DNA of 64,000 nt from Achromobacter sp. Root83. GTDB taxonomy: Bacteria > Pseudomonadota > Gammaproteobacteria > Burkholderiales > Burkholderiaceae_B. The notes beneath the pieces are model-generated. The model was not told the DNA's origin and searched no databases. It saw only the letters and a program-made list of their open reading frames with translations. This document shows positions 49,104 to 58,000 of the stretch, piece after piece (within the stretch, counting starts at the first letter, position 1; every line of letters starts with the position of its first letter). The stretch spans positions 1 through 64,000 of the forward strand of contig NZ_LMIU01000026.1 of assembly GCF_001428845.1 (NCBI RefSeq). The letters run 5' to 3'. The position numbers were made by a program, and so were the translations under genes.

Positions 49104-49137
49104 ACCCGGCAGGGCCGCTTGCCGGCCGCTGTCGCGA

Positions 49138-49177
49138 AAAGGGCGGTCAGGAAGGCTCTCCTTCCAGGCCGCCCTTT
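49138..49177 (+). terminator. Terminator after the GH31-like gene
   Basis: AAAGGGCGG and CCGCCCTTT close an outer stem and GGAAGG/CCTTCC an inner one around CTCT, 35 bases after the stop codon. The stem ends in TTT on both strands, giving a likely terminator. Confidence 0.65.
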
Positions 49178-49319
49178 GTGTCTTCTGCCTGAATGCGGAT
49201 TGCGCGAAGCGTCGCGCGATGTTCCGGGCCGCCCGCGATGTTTTATATTACTTGTAGTTATTAAAAATGAAAGAAACAGTCGTTCTCTTTAGAAGAGAAA
49301 AGATACAAAATCGCTTGCC

Positions 49320-50408
49320 ATGATTCACATCGAGAACCTATCCAAGACCTATGCCACGCCGCATGGAGAATTCCAGGCGCTGCGAGGCATCAACCTGCAT
49401 ATCGAGCAGGGCGAGGTCTTCGGCATCATCGGCCCCAGCGGGGCCGGTAAAAGCACGCTGGTCCAGTGCATCAACCTGCTGGAACGCCCGAACGAAGGCA
49501 CGATCGCCATTGGCGGCCAGGCCTTGACCGGCCTGAACGAAGCGCAGTTGCGCGGCCAGCGCCGCCGCATCGGCATGGTGTTCCAGGGCTTCAACCTGTT
49601 GTCGCGCCGCACCGTGTACGGCAATGTCGCCTTGCCGCTGGAAATAGCGGGCGTGTCGAAAGCCGAGATTCCGGCGCGCGTGGAGCGCCTGCTTGCGCTG
49701 GTGGGCCTGGAACACCTGCGCGACCGCTATCCCAGCCAGATCAGCGGCGGCCAGAAGCAGCGCGTGGGCATCGCCCGCGCCCTGGCCAACAAGCCGGACG
49801 TCCTGCTCAGCGACGAAGCCACCTCCGCGCTGGACCCGGAAACCACCCACAACATCCTGGCCTTGCTGCGAGACATCAATCGCAAGACCGGCGTGACCGT
49901 GGTCATGATCACCCACCAGATGGAAGTCGTGCGCGAAGTCTGCGACCGCGTCGCCGTGCTGTCGCAGGGCGAAGTGGTTGAAATCGGCAGCACCCGCGAG
50001 GTGTTCGCCCAACCGCGCCACGAAGTGACGCGCGGCATGGTGTCGGCGGCCACCGCATCCGACCTCACCGACGCCACGCTGGCCGCCGTGAAGGCGCGCA
50101 TCGAAACGCTGGCCGCCGCCAAGCCCGGCCAGGCCGTGCGCCTGCTGCGCCTGTCGTTGACCGGCACGGACGCGTCGGGGGCATTCCTGTCCGACCTGTC
50201 CAGGCAGTTTTCCCTGGACGTGGGCCTGGTGCAGGCCCGCGTCGAAGACATCCAGGGCGTGGCCGTGGGCACGATGTTCGTGCTGGCACAAGGCGCGCCC
50301 GCCGCGGTCAAGGACGCAATTGCCGCCCTGGCCGCCCGTGACATTACCGTTGAAGAAATAGCTCATGAGTCCGCAACTGATCGATCTGCTTATTACGTCG
50401 CTGCTTGA
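49320..50408 (+). CDS. metN: Methionine ABC transporter, ATP-binding protein
   Basis: ATPase of the D/L-methionine importer. The 362-residue protein has Walker A GPSGAGKSTL near residue 39, the signature ISGGQKQRVGIARAL, Walker B DVLLSDEATSALDPET and the C-terminal NIL domain (about 270-345) that binds methionine and inhibits transport when the cell is replete. It starts with MIHIENLSKTYATPHG. Its 3' end overlaps the start of metI by 44 bases. Confidence 0.95.
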   Translation: MIHIENLSKTYATPHGEFQALRGINLHIEQGEVFGIIGPSGAGKSTLVQCINLLERPNEGTIAIGGQALTGLNEAQLRGQRRRIGMVFQGFNLLSRRTVYGNVALPLEIAGVSKAEIPARVERLLALVGLEHLRDRYPSQISGGQKQRVGIARALANKPDVLLSDEATSALDPETTHNILALLRDINRKTGVTVVMITHQMEVVREVCDRVAVLSQGEVVEIGSTREVFAQPRHEVTRGMVSAATASDLTDATLAAVKARIETLAAAKPGQAVRLLRLSLTGTDASGAFLSDLSRQFSLDVGLVQARVEDIQGVAVGTMFVLAQGAPAAVKDAIAALAARDITVEEIAHESATDRSAYYVAA

Positions 50409-51018
50409 CACCCTGCTGATGGTGGGTGTGGCCAGCGCCATCGCGGTGGTCATCGGCATTCCGCTGGGCGTCACGCTGACGGTGACGGCGCGCGGCAACA
50501 TGCTCGAAAACCAGCCCGTGAATCACGTGCTGGGCGCGGTGATCAACGCCACCCGTTCGGTGCCCTTCGTGATCCTGATGGTCGCGATCATTCCGTTCAC
50601 GCGCCTGGTCGCGCAGACCTCCATCGGCACCACCGCCGCCATCGTGCCCTTGTCGGTCGCGGCGATTCCCTTCATGGCGCGCATCGCTGAAAACGCCATG
50701 CGCGAGGTGGATCCCGGATTGATCACCGCCGCGCGCGCCATGGGCGCATCGCCGATGCAGATCATCATGAAGGTGCTGCTGCCCGAAGCCTTGCCGGGCC
50801 TGATCGCCGCCACCATCGTCACCGTCGTCAGCCTGATCGGTTATTCGGCCATGGCCGGCGCCATCGGCGGCGGGGGACTGGGCGACCTGGCCATCCGCTA
50901 CGGCTACCAGCGTTTCCAATCAGACGTCATGGCCGCGGTCGTGATCGTGCTGATCGTATTGGTCCAGGCGATCCAGAGCCTTGGCGACCGCTTCGTGCGC
51001 CGCATGTCGCATCGCTGA
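50365..51018 (+). CDS. metI: Methionine ABC transporter, permease
   Basis: A 217-residue permease with five hydrophobic helices; the EAA-type coupling loop is seen as GASPMQIIMKVLLPEALPG near residue 128. MSPQLIDLLITSLLDTLLMV is a usual MetI N-terminus, supporting ATG 50365 despite the 44-base overlap with metN. It forms the membrane pore with MetN as ATPase and MetQ as binding protein; metQ follows after 55 bases. Confidence 0.95.
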   Translation: MSPQLIDLLITSLLDTLLMVGVASAIAVVIGIPLGVTLTVTARGNMLENQPVNHVLGAVINATRSVPFVILMVAIIPFTRLVAQTSIGTTAAIVPLSVAAIPFMARIAENAMREVDPGLITAARAMGASPMQIIMKVLLPEALPGLIAATIVTVVSLIGYSAMAGAIGGGGLGDLAIRYGYQRFQSDVMAAVVIVLIVLVQAIQSLGDRFVRRMSHR

Positions 51019-51073
51019 TTTCTCTGGCGCAGGTTTTTTCTCTTCCTACTTCCGTAATTCGGGATATCGCATC

Positions 51074-51871
51074 ATGAGCATCAAGGTTTTGAAGTCGCTG
51101 GCCGCGTTCGCCCTGGGCGCCGCCGTATTCGCCCAGCCCGCGCTGGCTCAGGACAAGCCGTTGAAGATCGGCGTCACCGCCGGCCCGCACGCCCAGATCT
51201 TCGACGTGGTCAAGGCTGAAGCCGCCAAGCAGGGCCTGAACATCCAGGTCATCGAATTCACGGATTACGTGCAGCCCAACGTGGCGCTGGCCTCGGGCGA
51301 CCTGGACGTCAACAGCTACCAGCACCAGCCTTACCTGGACAACGCCAATGCCGACCGCGGCTACAAGCTGGTCAGCATCGCCAAGACCGTGATCTTCCCG
51401 ATCGGCATCTACAGCAAGAAGATCAAGTCCCTGTCGGAGCTGAAGGAAGGCGCCCGCATCGCGCTACCGAACGATCCGACCAACGGCGGCCGCGCACTGC
51501 TGCTGCTGCAGGCCAATGGCCTGATCAAGCTGCGTCCGGAAGCCGGCCTGAAGGCCACGCCGATCGACGTGATAGAGAACCCGAAGAAGCTGCGCTTCAT
51601 CGAGCTGGACGCCGCCCAATTGCCGCGTTCGCTGGACGACACCGACGCGTCGGCCGTGAACACCAACTTCGCGCTGGAAGCCGGCCTGAATCCCGCCAAG
51701 GACGCCATCGCTCAGGAATCGCCGGATTCGCCGTATGCCAACGTGCTGGTCGTGCGCGAAAAGGACAAGGTCCGTCCCGAGTTCGCCAAGCTGATCGCCG
51801 TTTATCACAGCCCGGCCGTCAAGCAGTTCATCGAGACCAAGTACAAGGGCGCCGTGGTCGCTGCCTGGTAA
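51074..51871 (+). CDS. metQ: Methionine ABC transporter, substrate-binding protein
   Basis: A 265-residue NlpA/MetQ-family binding protein. A signal peptide of about 23 residues ends ALAQDKP, without a lipobox cysteine, so it is probably a soluble periplasmic protein and not a lipoprotein. The mature part starts LKIGVTAGPHAQIFDVVK and has ASGDLDVNSYQHQPYLD, LPNDPTNGGRALLLL and NTNFALEAGLNP, all family signatures. ATG 51074 is preferred over an upstream in-frame start inside metI. A terminator follows. Confidence 0.94.
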   Translation: MSIKVLKSLAAFALGAAVFAQPALAQDKPLKIGVTAGPHAQIFDVVKAEAAKQGLNIQVIEFTDYVQPNVALASGDLDVNSYQHQPYLDNANADRGYKLVSIAKTVIFPIGIYSKKIKSLSELKEGARIALPNDPTNGGRALLLLQANGLIKLRPEAGLKATPIDVIENPKKLRFIELDAAQLPRSLDDTDASAVNTNFALEAGLNPAKDAIAQESPDSPYANVLVVREKDKVRPEFAKLIAVYHSPAVKQFIETKYKGAVVAAW

Positions 51872-51895
51872 GTCCAGATAGCTTCACCCCCGAAG

Positions 51896-51923
51896 ACGGC
51901 CGCCGCGGTGGCCGTTTTCTTTT
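51896..51923 (+). terminator. Terminator after metNIQ
   Basis: ACGGCC (51896-51901) and GGCCGT (51910-51915) form a 6-bp GC stem with loop GCCGCGGT, followed by TTTCTTTT. It ends the methionine transport operon and lies directly before the IS remnant. Confidence 0.75.
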
Positions 51924-51936
51924 GGTGTGCTCGGCA

Positions 51937-52654
51937 AGGCGCACCCTCTACAGCAACGTCAGTCTGCCGAACCTAACGGTGTTGAATGCAGTGCACAACA
52001 TCGCAGAGCATGGCTGCAAGTGGCGCGGACTGCCCAAGCGGTTCGGCAATTGGCACACCATCGACACGCGCAGGGAGCGCTGGTTCAAGGCGGGCGTTCT
52101 GGATCGGGTGTTCGAGCAGTCGCGACGTGCTCAGGTGGTACGCATCAAGATTGAAGCCGTATCGCTCGACGGCACGAGTATCAACGTGCATCTCGATGGC
52201 ACGGGGGCGCTAAAAAGCCGGCCCGCAGTCATCGGAAAATCCAGAGGTGGCTAGAACGCCAAAATTCATATGGTTGCCGCATATGTTCGAACGGCCATAA
52301 TGTTCTCGCTGTCGCCGGGACAGGCACACGATGCGCCAGAAGGCCGCGCGCTGCTGCGACGATTGGGCGGGCCGACCGCCCGCTGCACCTGTTGAGGGAG
52401 CGAGCCTACGAGGGCAACGAGACGCGACAGCTCGCGCTCGATCTGGGGTCCATCCCCGTCGTACCGCCGCTCATGACCCGGATCGAACCCTGGGAGTACG
52501 ACCGCGAGATGTACGAGCGCCGCAACGAGGTCGAGCGGCTCTTCCGCCGCCTCAAAGGCTACGGCGCATCGTCTCTCGTTTCGAGAAACAAGACGTGATG
52601 TTCCTCGGCTTTATCCGCTTCGCACTGATCGCCGATGGACTTCGTTTGTGTTGA
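51937..52654 (+). pseudogene. IS5-family transposase remnant
   Basis: Translation gives a recognisable IS5-family DDE transposase in pieces: NAVHNIAEHGCKWRGLPKRF, VVRIKIEAVSLDGTSINVH and IGKSRGG in the first frame; an in-frame TAG at 52252 replaces the expected Trp; the same frame resumes with KIHMVAAYVRTAIMFSLSPG; a frameshift near 52385 leads to RERAYEGNETRQLALDLG and RRNEVERLFRRLKG; a second frameshift near 52560 restores SRFEKQDVMFLGFIRFAL. The N-terminal part is missing and I could not identify terminal inverted repeats. It separates conserved chromosome from the quorum-sensing/NRPS island. Confidence 0.88.
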
Positions 52655-52693
52655 TAGGCTCGAAGCCAGGAGTGTCCTGGAAAGTCAAAAATC

Positions 52694-52724
52694 CCGTCAG
52701 AATCAATTTCTGCCGGTTTTTTTT
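52694..52724 (+). terminator. Intrinsic terminator after the IS remnant
   Basis: CCGTCAGAA (52694-52702) pairs with TTCTGCCGG (52708-52716) with one mismatch and is followed by eight T. It points along the plus strand and may be a left-over of whatever was interrupted or joined here. Confidence 0.7.
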
Positions 52725-52949
52725 CATCTGTGCTCTTGAGAGTATTAGACCGAATCCCATACGCTCCATTAGCTACACTTGCCGCCCAAATTTGGCGACA
52801 CAGGCATGCCCCGGGGCACAGAATATGCGTCCTCAGCCGTTGGCTAATGGCGCAACCCGGATGAATCGGTTTGCTGAAACAACCTCAAGGCCTGCGCTAC
52901 TGGGCGCGAGGTGGCTGCTCTTGGAATGCATGCGCTCGGAAAATGGTGG
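52725..52949. other. Non-coding stretch between IS remnant and luxR
   Basis: About 225 bases with no gene that I can recognise. Base composition is mixed and no repeat or inverted end stands out. It lies downstream of the luxR stop codon. Confidence 0.4.
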
Positions 52950-53663
52950 CTAGTCCAGCAAGCCCATGAGAATCGCTTGGGCCGCTGCCGCCGTCTTGTT
53001 GGTAACGCCCAACTTCGCAATAGCGTTCTTCACATGAAAGTTCACCGTGTCGAACGAAATTCGAAGGATATCGGATACATCCCGTGACGTTTTGCCGTCG
53101 GCGAGCCACTTAAGGATCTCAACCTCGCGCGCTGTCAGATTGATCTGCAAGCTTTTCCCTGGAGTCGGTAAGAGCGCCTGTGCGAGTACAGGATGTGACA
53201 TGAGGACGAGGTACCGCATCTTCATATCATTCGCGCGCAGCTCACTGGCGCTCACCGGTGCGCCTGACCGAGCCAGCGTGAGCATGCCTACCACGCCATG
53301 GGCATCGAAGTTTGATTGTGCCCAGCCCGCTCTCAGCCCGAAAGAGCACGCACCGTCCCATATCTCTGGCGTGTCCCTGAACAGCGAATCGCTCCAGACC
53401 ACGGGCGTTTGTGTTCTACGCCCGTGCAGAACGGTAGGGTCGATTGCGACATAGTCCGCTGCTTCATACTGCTGCTTCCAGCCCGATGGATAGTTGCTGA
53501 AAAGTAAAATTCTAGGCTTCACGACGGGTAATGTAAGCCGCAAACCATACGCGCAATACTCGAACCCGAGTTTCGTCGCGGCTGTTGCAACCAAGGTAAA
53601 CGCGGATTCTAGTGTTTGAGCTTTCAGCAGGCTCGTAGAAAGATCCTCAGCCCATTCTCTCAA
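52950..53663 (-). CDS. LuxR-family quorum-sensing transcriptional regulator
   Basis: A 237-residue AHL-responsive regulator. The N-terminal ligand domain has the conserved set WKQQYEAADYVAIDP (Trp, Tyr, Asp-Pro) and VVWSD (Trp); the C-terminal LuxR helix-turn-helix has LTAREVEILKWLADGKTSRD and TVNFHVKNAIAKLGVTNKT. Start is TTG 53663, with AAAAGG about 8 bases upstream; an unusual run of ten A precedes it on this strand. It is divergent from the luxI gene at 54145, so it is the cognate receptor, and a 20-bp dyad lies 62 bases upstream of its start. Confidence 0.92.
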   Translation of the reverse strand: MREWAEDLSTSLLKAQTLESAFTLVATAATKLGFEYCAYGLRLTLPVVKPRILLFSNYPSGWKQQYEAADYVAIDPTVLHGRRTQTPVVWSDSLFRDTPEIWDGACSFGLRAGWAQSNFDAHGVVGMLTLARSGAPVSASELRANDMKMRYLVLMSHPVLAQALLPTPGKSLQINLTAREVEILKWLADGKTSRDVSDILRISFDTVNFHVKNAIAKLGVTNKTAAAAQAILMGLLD

Positions 53664-54144
53664 AGTGATGGCCTTTTTTTTTTCCTCAATACCGTAGCTG
53701 CGGCTGAGGTAAATTCAGGGTCGGAGTTGCGATCTCCCGCAACTTCCCGGTATGAGTATGCTAGTCAGCAATCTCTTTCCGAAGTCCGGTTCGGGCGCCA
53801 GAAATGCTACAAGTAGCATGTGTAATATTGGATGGTTTCTGGGCTGATGTTTATATAATACTAATATGAAAATCACATAAATCCCAGATATTCGTAAATA
53901 TTATATGACACGTTGGATTTATTCGATTGGTGTGAATTGTGCTTTTCACGCTGGTGCGTGTATGCCTGCTTTGTCTGCATTTGTTGCGGAACAACCGGGA
54001 GGGCCCCTTAAATCAATTTTAGCTGCACGCGATTCGCTGGATATTGAAAGGTTTGCGTGAAGGCTAAGTCATTTACTAAATTTGGTAGTTGCTCCAAAGC
54101 TGTCTGCGAGGTCGAATCGCTCCTACTACTTTTAGGGGGGGCGT
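53664..54144. promoter_or_regulatory. AT-rich divergent control region between luxR and luxI
   Basis: 481 bases without a credible gene. About 53815-53935 is very AT-rich for this genome, with TATAAT at 53854-53859. It holds the lux-box-like dyad at 53725-53744, a half-site GTTGCG with flanking GTTG/CAAC dyad at 53983-53995, and a small inverted repeat CACGC/GCGTG at 53947-53960. Promoters for both genes should lie here. Confidence 0.55.
53725..53744. promoter_or_regulatory. lux-box-like 20-bp inverted repeat
   Basis: AGTTGCG (53725-53731) and CGCAACT (53738-53744) form a perfect 7-bp dyad around ATCTCC, giving exactly the 20-bp length typical of LuxR-type operators. It is 62 bases upstream of the luxR start codon and about 400 from luxI. 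Assignment rests on size, symmetry and position. Confidence 0.5.
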
Positions 54145-54729
54145 GTGGAGATTTTAATTGGAAGGTCAAACAGACTTGCGAATGGTGTCGTAAGGGCGCT
54201 TGCGAGGTATCGCCATAGGATCTTCATCGACAGGTTAGGTTGGAATTTGACTGGCCAACATGGCTTGGAACTTGACCAGTTTGATAATGAAGAAACGATC
54301 TATGCCGTGGTGCGCAACTCGCAGGGCGAAGTTGTGGGATCGGCGCGATTACTTACGACCGAACGTCCCTATCTTCTCAGCGAGATCTTTCCTCAGTTGA
54401 TGGGGGGCATCGCGCCTCCCTGCGACCCGCATGTCTGGGAGCTGTCCCGGTTCGCTGCGACGGACATCTCTATAACCCGCGACAAAGCGAATTCGCAATT
54501 CAGGGCCTCGGTGGTGGTCGAGTTGCTCGACGCCGTTTTTGCCGAAGCCGCCCGTCATGGTGTGCAACGAATAATCACGGTTTCCCCTATGGGGGTCGAG
54601 CGTCTGTTGCGACGTTACGGTTTCGAGGTCCAGCGTGCTGGGCCGGCGCACATCATTGATGGCCGACCCGTCCTCGCATTTTGGATTGAGGTGGGCCAAA
54701 GCACGCTACGCATCTGCACGGACCAATAG
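54145..54729 (+). CDS. Acyl-homoserine-lactone synthase (LuxI family)
   Basis: Makes an AHL signal from acyl-ACP and S-adenosylmethionine. The 194-residue protein has the LuxI invariant residues: Arg in YRHRIFIDRLGW with Phe and Trp, ELDQFDNEETIYAV (Asp pair), GSARLL (Arg) and the ELSRFAATD segment (Glu and Arg). Start GTG 54145 follows AGGGGGGG. Its first codons (ATT, TTA, AGG, TCA, AGA) are rare in the neighbouring high-GC core genes, which suggests transfer. Signal chain length cannot be read from the sequence. Confidence 0.93.
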   Translation: MEILIGRSNRLANGVVRALARYRHRIFIDRLGWNLTGQHGLELDQFDNEETIYAVVRNSQGEVVGSARLLTTERPYLLSEIFPQLMGGIAPPCDPHVWELSRFAATDISITRDKANSQFRASVVVELLDAVFAEAARHGVQRIITVSPMGVERLLRRYGFEVQRAGPAHIIDGRPVLAFWIEVGQSTLRICTDQ

Positions 54730-55081
54730 TGCCGTCCTCGTTGTGTCCTCGGAGGCCTCCGGCGAGAACTTGCCCGCCATAAACCAGGCGCGGGGCGGTG
54801 CGAGAAACCGGGGAGGGTCCAGTATTAAAAAAATACTTTGAAAAACTACCAAAAAAGGGAATTGTGCAGTGCGGGGGCTGCGTGTCAAATCCCCTCAGCG
54901 GACATCATTGCATCGTCACAGTTTCCCGGCTGGATATTAAGTGCTCGATAGCTACTGCAGTTCGCTGCTCAACGCATTGGGCAAGTTTCCTGTCCCTGGG
55001 TAGCGCGGCGGTCTCCGTTTGTTGATGAAGGTTAATTGCCGCTTTTTTCGTCGTCCACACGCACATTGCAAAAGAATCGCC
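54730..55081. other. Leader region before the FAAL-PKS gene
   Basis: 352 bases with no convincing gene. One 75-codon open frame from 54798 overlaps the stretch but has no family resemblance. A 12-bp palindrome CGGAGGCCTCCG lies at 54750-54761 just after luxI. I found no second lux-box-like dyad, so the PKS may be transcribed from the luxI promoter or from an unseen one. Confidence 0.45.
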
Positions 55082-58000
55082 ATGGCATGCACTTCCTTAG
55101 TCGAGCTGTTTCTCAACAATACTGACCCCAGCACGCCGGCCGCTTTCACCTATCTGCGCAGCGGCGATCAAGCCGACGCCATGCTGACTCATTTCGAGTT
55201 GGCCGAGCGCGCCAAGCGAGTGGCCGCTTGGCTTATTGATCACGGCTATGGAGGGGAGCGAGCGCTCCTGATGTTCCCTCCCGGTTTGGAATTTGTCGAA
55301 GCCTTCTTGGGCTGCATGATGGCCGGCGTGGTGGCGGTACCGGTGGCGCCGGTATCGCTGAGAGGCGACAAGGGCAAGGTCAAAGTTAAGCGTGTTCTGT
55401 CGATCCTAAACGATTGCCGCCCTGCGCTGGTGCTAGGTGTCAGTCAGACCTTGGACGGAACGCCCGCCTTTGTCGCCGAGCATCCCGAGTTCCAAAACCT
55501 GGTTTGGCTGGCTTTGGATGCTTTCGATGGCTGGGAGCATTACCGGGGGCTGGATGTAGCGCTGCCGTCAGCCGACTCGATCAGTCTCTTGCAATACACG
55601 TCCGGATCGACCGCCAATCCCAAAGGCGTGATGTTGTCACACAAGAATATCTTGCACAACTTGGCGCAATGGGACTATGGCCTCGGGCACGACGCCGACA
55701 GCAAAATGGTGTGTTGGGTGCCGCATTTCCACGACCTGGGCCTACTTTACGGCGTACTGTTCCCCATGTATCGCGGGATTTCAGCCTATTTGCTCCCTGC
55801 GGCAGCCGTGGTGCAGAAGCCGTTACGCTGGTTGCAGGCGATCACACACTATCGCGGTACCCACAGCATGGGGCCGAATTTTATCTACGACCATTGTATT
55901 GACCACGTCGCCGATGCCGAATGTGGGGGCCTGGATCTGTCGTCGTGGCGCATGGCCCTGAACGCGGCAGAGCCAATCCGGGCCGAGACGATTCAGCGCT
56001 TCAATGCCAAGTTTGCACCCTATGGGCTTCGATCCCATACGCTGACCGCCGCTTACGGGTTGGCCGAGGCTACCTGCATCGTCACCGGCCAGAATTGGGA
56101 CCAGCCAATGCGCAGCATGGCGCTGTCGAGTGCCGCGCTGAGTCGCAACTTGGTGCGGCCCGCAGGACCCGGCGAGACAATCACTGAGCTAGTCGCCTGC
56201 GGCCAGGTCTTGTTGAACACAAGTGTCAAGATTGTTGACCCCAACAGCGGCACCGAATGTACACCCGATGGTATCGGGGAGATTTGGGTGCGTGGCGACA
56301 GCGTCTCGGCTGGCTATTGGAACCGGCCGGAAGAAAACCAACGCAGCTTTGGCGCGGTCATGCAGGGCGATCCGCAGCAGCTGCCATATCTGCGCACCGG
56401 GGACCTCGGCTTCCTGGACAGCGGTAATGTTTTCACCACCGGCCGCATCAAGGACGTCGTCATAGTACGTGGCGAAAATTACTACCCGCAAGATGCCGAA
56501 TGGGAAGTCGAACATTCCCACCCAGCATTCAAGCCATCCGGTTGCGCGGTGTTCTCTGTGCTGCGCGATCACGAAGAGAGAATCGTCGTCGCGCAGGAGT
56601 TGATACGACATCACGATCGCTGGAGCGTCGAGGACATGTATGGCGCGATTCGACGTGCGGTCAGCACCGTGTACGACTTGCCGGTCGAAGCGATTGTGCT
56701 GATCCGCCCCGGCACCACCGCCAAAACGTCCAGCGGGAAGATCCAGCGCGGGGCGTCGAAAGCTGCATACTTGAACGGCGCGCTTCAGGTGATCGCGCAA
56801 TGGCGGCGACCGTCATCGGTAGTCGATGTTGAACAGGTCACCGGCATTACGCCGGTGGCCGAGATGTCGCAGTTGAAGGCGATTGAACTGTTTCTGATGC
56901 AGCGTATCAGCGCGCTGGCGTCGCTCGCGCCCACGGCGATAGATCCGCTGCGGCCGTTTGCCGAATACGGTCTAGGTTCCCTTGATGCGACCATGTTGGC
57001 CGGAGAACTGGGAAGCCACTTCGGCCTAGAGGTGGCACCGACCGCGTTCTACGATCACCCCAGCATCCGTCAGTTGGCGCTGGAGCTTTCCGGTACCTCG
57101 GTTGCGGCCTGCTCTGCCTGTGTGACCAGCGACGGTCCCGATGACGATACCATCGTGGTGGTGGGCATGGCATGCCGCTTTCCTGGTGCCGATCAGCTTT
57201 CGGCCTACTGGAAAGTGTTGGCGGAAGGCGTCAGCACCACCACCGAACGCATCTTGAGCGACGGCAGGCTGCGACACGGCGGCTTCCTCGACAACGTCGG
57301 CGGATTCGACCATGAATTCTTCACAGTCAGCCAGCGCGAAGCGGCCTGCATTGATCCTCAACAGCGCATTGCACTGGAGGTGACGTGGCAGGCGCTGGAG
57401 GATGCCGGCATACGGCCCGAACAGCTTGGCGGCAGCAATGCCGGCGTGTTCTTTGGGGCCTCGGCGTTCGACTATGGCGCGCTGCAATTGGGGGAAGGGG
57501 CTCTGGATGCCTACAGCTGTCAAGGCTCGTCGCTGGCGGTAATAGCCAACCGCATCGCCTATCAGTTCGACTTGCGCGGGCCCAGCTTCGTGGTCGACAC
57601 CGCTTGTTCGTCGGCATTGACGGCGCTGCACCTCGCCGCGCGTAGCCTACGGGATGGCGAATGCGAACTGGCGTTGGCCGGCGCAGTCAATATATTGCTG
57701 GCGGCGGACTGGGACTTGGCGCTGACTAAGGCCGGCATGCTAGCGCCGGACGGACGTTGCAAGACCTTCGATGCGGCGGCTAATGGCTATGTGCGCAGCG
57801 AAGGTTGCGGCGTTCTGGTGCTCAAGCGCCAGGCCGATGCGGTGCGTGACGGAGACCGCATCTATGGCGCCATTCTGGGCAGCGCCCTTAACCAGGATGG
57901 CCGCAGCAATGGTCTGACCGCACCTAACGGTCAAGCGCAGGAAGCGTTATTGCGCCGCGCACTAAGCAATGCCAGCGTCAGCGCGGCTGAGCTGGGCTAC

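Noticed and set aside
53664..53700. Ten-base A/T run before luxR as a phase-variation switch
   Set aside because: One added base would join an upstream TTG to the luxR frame, but the TTG at 53663 already has a good ribosome binding site and the extension has no conserved sequence. Without strain data the idea is only speculation.
54798..55025. 75-codon open frame between luxI and the PKS gene
   Set aside because: No ribosome binding site or family resemblance; Cys/Ser-rich composition looks like chance reading of a leader.
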